Shown here: in pieces, positions 3,861 to 6,237 of the stretch | Layout of the letters: every line of letters begins with the position of its first letter | Position numbering within the stretch: position 1 is the first letter of the stretch | NCBI GenBank assembly: GCA_002348345.1 | Contig: DEAY01000144.1 | Coordinates: 1 to 6,237 of the forward strand | Length of the DNA stretch: 6,237 nucleotides | Direction: 5' to 3' | Source: Verrucomicrobia bacterium UBA2970 | GTDB taxonomy: Bacteria > Verrucomicrobiota > Verrucomicrobiia > Limisphaerales > AAA164-E04 | The notes under the pieces: model-generated | Told to the model about the DNA's origin: nothing | Database searches by the model: none | The model's input: the letters and a program-made list of their open reading frames with translations, nothing else | Position numbers and translations under genes: made by a program

Positions 3861-5596
3861 TCTGCTCCCTCCTTGGTGATCGAGACCTCCGCTCGGAGAA
3901 GATCGTGGAGGGTGACAAGCCCGATCATGTTGCCTTTCGAACGATCAAGGACGGCCACGAAACCCGTGGGAGACTCAATGAGTCGGAACTGCAGTTCGCG
4001 GATGGTTTCTGAGGGAAGGCAAGTGGTCGCTGGTTTGAGTTCAGGTGCTCTTTTTTCTTTCAGCGCCTCGACCGCCTCGGCTCGGGTGAGAATGCCTGTG
4101 AGTTGGCCGTTTTTGATCACCGGAAACCGATTGTAGGGATGGGTGCTTAAGAGTTCGTTGACCGATGGCTCGTCGAGGGCGCTCGCTTGGGCCACTTTAA
4201 AGGTGGCGATGGCTGAAACCGGAAGCTGTTGCCAACTGCGGAGGTCGCGGGGAGGAATAACGTGGTCAAGGTTGTGTCCATCTTGGAGCAAGATCGCTTC
4301 GTAAAAGTTCTCTTCGCTGAGGCGCCTGGAAATCGCCGAGCTGATGAGGGCTCCGAGCATCAGGGCAGGGACGAGGTTGAATTCATGGGTCATCTCGAAG
4401 ACGATCAGGATTCCTGTGACGGGCGCTCGAACCACGGCCCCCAGGCAGGCGCTCATTCCGACCACGGCGAGAAGGACGTAGGCCGAGGTGTCGAGATCCA
4501 AGAATTGACCAAAGAGTCCTGTGATGAAGATCCCACACATCCCACCTAGAAAGAGGGTAGGAGAAAAAATCCCGCCGCATCCCCCGAAGCCGTAGCAAGC
4601 AAAGGTGGCGATTAACTTGGTGACGAGGAGAACGCCGGCCACCCGCCAATCGATGGTGTTGGTGAGGGCTCGGCTCAGATCCTCGTAGCCCACGCCGAAG
4701 ACCCCGAGCGAACCGGCTTGTCCGTCTTGGCTCGTCCAAAGGTAAACGGAGACTCCCAGGATCCAGGTGATAAGACCTCCGATGGTCGGGCGGAGCCACA
4801 GCGGAATGATCTGGAAGCGCTTCCTGCGATTCCTGAGGGAGAGCGTCGTTTTTTGAAACAGGATCCCGAGGAGGGAGGAGGCAGCGGCAACGATCGGAAT
4901 GAGGGTGTAGACCTTCCAGGGGGTCGCCTGGACCGACGCAATCTGGAAGGCGGGTTGCTCTCCGATGAGGCCGTGAACGACAAAGGCGCCCAGCACCGAG
5001 GCGAGGAGAATGCTTCCGAGAATCCGGCTGTTGAGGTCCTGGACAATCTCTTCGAGCACGAAGGTGATGGCGGCGAGGGGGGTGTTGAATGCGGCCGCCA
5101 GGCCGGCGGCGGCTCCGGCGGCGGCGGCATGCCGGCGGTTCTGTTTCGGCTCGCCCAAAAGGCCGGCGAGGTTGGAGGCAACCCCACTGGCAAGTTGAAC
5201 GCTGGGCCCTTCGCGACCCAGGCTGCAGCCGCCGCCAACGCTGAACACGCCGGCGATGAATTTAACCCAGACGACTCGCCAGGGGACGAACCCGAAATCT
5301 TTCCAAAAAGCCAGCTTGAGCTGGGGAATCCCGCTTCCCGAGGCTCCGGGGCAAAACTGGGTGAGGAGGACCCCCACGATGAGAGTGCTCGTGATAATGG
5401 TGAAGAAACTTCCGACCAGGAACTCGGTTTTCCCAAGAGCCGCGAAGCGCTCAAACGTGAGTCGGAAGCTGCCCTGGATGACCACATGGAACAAGACTGC
5501 AGCCAGGGCTGCGAATAAACCGTAGAAACAGGTGAGGACGATGGTTTGTGTCCTCTTGGGCAAGGTTCTCAGGGAACGCGAAATGAAAGCGGTCAT
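3851..5596 (-). CDS. ClC-family chloride channel / H+-Cl- exchanger with two CBS domains
   Basis: This 581-residue protein has a complete ClC membrane domain (about 20-430) followed by a CBS pair (about 455-515 and 525-575). Ion-path motifs are intact: GSGIP (87-91, S88 as the central chloride-coordinating serine), GREGP (127-131, E129 as the gating glutamate), GIFSP (342-346), and Y432 in ENFYEAIL as the central tyrosine. LEE at 181-183 places a glutamate (E183) where E. coli ClC-ec1 has its internal proton-transfer residue. Having both glutamates suggests a proton-coupled exchanger rather than a passive channel; this is inference from the family. CBS pairs usually bind adenine nucleotides and gate the membrane domain. 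It acts in the inner membrane, likely in pH or anion balance. The ATG is the only start after the in-frame stop at 5609-5611. It lies 94 bases after the phosphodiesterase gene and may be co-transcribed. Confidence 0.96.
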   Translation of the reverse strand: MTAFISRSLRTLPKRTQTIVLTCFYGLFAALAAVLFHVVIQGSFRLTFERFAALGKTEFLVGSFFTIITSTLIVGVLLTQFCPGASGSGIPQLKLAFWKDFGFVPWRVVWVKFIAGVFSVGGGCSLGREGPSVQLASGVASNLAGLLGEPKQNRRHAAAAGAAAGLAAAFNTPLAAITFVLEEIVQDLNSRILGSILLASVLGAFVVHGLIGEQPAFQIASVQATPWKVYTLIPIVAAASSLLGILFQKTTLSLRNRRKRFQIIPLWLRPTIGGLITWILGVSVYLWTSQDGQAGSLGVFGVGYEDLSRALTNTIDWRVAGVLLVTKLIATFACYGFGGCGGIFSPTLFLGGMCGIFITGLFGQFLDLDTSAYVLLAVVGMSACLGAVVRAPVTGILIVFEMTHEFNLVPALMLGALISSAISRRLSEENFYEAILLQDGHNLDHVIPPRDLRSWQQLPVSAIATFKVAQASALDEPSVNELLSTHPYNRFPVIKNGQLTGILTRAEAVEALKEKRAPELKPATTCLPSETIRELQFRLIESPTGFVAVLDRSKGNMIGLVTLHDLLRAEVSITKEGADQP

Positions 5597-5690
5597 TTCC
5601 GGGGCCCATCATCCCGTAAAGAAGATCGGGGAGGCAAGGGCATGTTGAGGATTTGAAGGAAGGAGAGTCGTCGCATCGCCGGTCCGTGGC
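5597..5690 (-). other. Short gap between the phosphodiesterase and ClC genes
   Basis: These 94 bases hold no gene. A four-pair hairpin (TGGC-TGA-GCCA) spans the phosphodiesterase stop codon and is too weak to call a terminator. No clear promoter is seen in front of ClC, and only a weak GGAA precedes its ATG. This leaves read-through from the phosphodiesterase gene as the simplest view. Confidence 0.35.
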
Positions 5691-6167
5691 TCAGCCAGTA
5701 TCCAGGGGAATCGTTTCCCAGGAGAGGCCTCGTTGTGGGTCAATCCCAAGGCGTCCGATGCTCCGTGGCTGCCCCGCTCGATGGCGTCCGGCGTAGCCAG
5801 GATTGAGGTAGAGGACCCCGTCGATGCTTTGGGAGTAGGGCCGATGGGTGTGGCCGAACACGATGAGATCGGGTTTTGAGGGGTCGGGAGCTCGGGGAAT
5901 GGGTTGATAAGACGGGCCGACCGTGACGATGTGGTGGATCAGGATCCGGTAGCCTTCGATGGTGAGGCTGGCGGTTTCCGGGAACACCAGCCCTACGTCG
6001 GTGTTTCCCAGGACGGCCGTCGTGGGCGCCAGTTGCTCCAGGCGGTCAATGATGATTTGGGAGCCGATATCTCCGGCATGCAAGATGTGGTTGACCCCGG
6101 CGAACTGCTCCGGGAGGGAGGGATTCCAATAGCCATGAGTATCGGAGATGACGCCCAGATGAGTCAC
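5691..6167 (-). CDS. YfcE/MJ0936-family metallophosphoesterase
   Basis: This 158-residue calcineurin-like phosphoesterase is the usual length for the YfcE/MJ0936 family. Metal-binding motifs are in order: ISDTHG (7-12; D9, H11), HAGDIG (30-35; D33), LGNTD (53-57; N55), HH (78-79), GHTHRP (105-110; H106, H108) and LNPG (121-124). It should hydrolyse phosphodiester or phosphomonoester bonds with two divalent metals (often manganese) in the cytoplasm. Known members act on artificial substrates such as bis-pNPP, and the natural substrate is unclear. The start is GTG at 6165-6167, giving MTHLGVISDTHG with the first motif at the normal distance. No Shine-Dalgarno sequence is evident, and the upstream gene's stop is ten bases away, so translation may be coupled. 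The product is not long enough for a fused domain. Confidence 0.94.
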   Translation of the reverse strand: MTHLGVISDTHGYWNPSLPEQFAGVNHILHAGDIGSQIIIDRLEQLAPTTAVLGNTDVGLVFPETASLTIEGYRILIHHIVTVGPSYQPIPRAPDPSKPDLIVFGHTHRPYSQSIDGVLYLNPGYAGRHRAGQPRSIGRLGIDPQRGLSWETIPLDTG

Positions 6168-6177
6168 GACGATCCGA

Positions 6178-6237
6178 TCAGGCCGCGCTCTCGGATGGTT
6201 CTGCCTCGGCTTCCGGTGCCTCCTCCTCTTGTTCGTC
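6178..6237 (-). CDS. 3' end of an unidentified gene with an acidic C-terminal tail
   Basis: On the minus strand the right edge reads in frame as DEQEEEAPEAEAEPSESAA and then TGA. This Glu/Ala/Pro-rich, strongly acidic low-complexity tail is typical of a disordered C-terminus. Such tails occur on several unrelated bacterial proteins (for example some ScpB, trigger factor, NusA and ribosomal proteins), so no name can be given. The stop is ten bases before the GTG of the phosphodiesterase gene, which suggests one operon. The frame is open to the window edge and coding-like, but only 19 codons are visible. Confidence 0.6.
   Translation of the reverse strand, partial: DEQEEEAPEAEAEPSESAA

Noticed and set aside
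5095..5135. Repeat array in the GGC-rich stretch
   Set aside because: The GGCGGC pattern is the reverse complement of Ala codons in the ClC segment AAAAGAAAGLAAAF, a coding feature and not a separate repeat.
4718..5518. Plus-strand frame of 266 codons opposite the ClC gene, and a 270-codon minus-strand frame over part of the same region
   Set aside because: Both are shadows of the ClC frame. Their products are Gly/Glu-rich or Ser/Pro/Arg-rich low-complexity strings with no domain, as expected for alternate frames of a GC-rich gene.

Overview
The window looks like ordinary bacterial chromosome. It is moderately GC-rich, densely coded, and holds small genes of widely conserved families with short gaps. 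There is no insertion sequence, CRISPR array, tRNA, rRNA or phage gene. The organism cannot be fixed from this sequence. The IF-1 sequence (ending SPYDLNKARIVYRLG), the DUF4399 protein, the weak Shine-Dalgarno use and the scattered gene order would fit a Verrucomicrobiota-like Gram-negative bacterium, but that is only an impression.

Layout: a minus-strand gene whose first 19 codons lie at 1-57 and which has a strong ribosome binding site; infA (translation initiation factor IF-1) at 260-472 minus; a divergent gap at 473-592; a YgjP/DUF45 zinc metallopeptidase at 593-1342 plus; a convergent gap with a GC-rich hairpin; an alpha/beta hydrolase at 1476-2207 minus; a 95-base gap with a long hairpin; an exported DUF4399 protein at 2303-2731 minus; a divergent gap with a G-rich tract; a DEDDy 3'-5' exonuclease (about 2907-3446) abutting a VanZ-like membrane protein (3447-3854), both plus; a ClC chloride channel/transporter with paired CBS domains at 3851-5596 minus; a YfcE/MJ0936-type phosphodiesterase at 5691-6167 minus; and the acidic C-terminal end of one more minus-strand gene at 6178-6237.

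The genes do not form one pathway. The likely transcription units are the exonuclease and VanZ pair (stop and start codons touch) and the series running leftwards from the right edge: acidic-tail gene, phosphodiesterase (10-base gap), perhaps ClC (94-base gap). The hydrolase and the DUF4399 gene point the same way but are separated by a 17-pair stem-loop.

I did not find a convincing new multi-gene system. The signals most worth a second look are non-coding: the stem-loop at 2228-2269, whose pairing favours the minus-strand RNA and which overlaps a possible leaderless promoter for the hydrolase; a perfect hairpin lying exactly on the overlapping stop codons of the convergent VanZ and ClC genes; and a G-quadruplex-capable tract upstream of the exonuclease.
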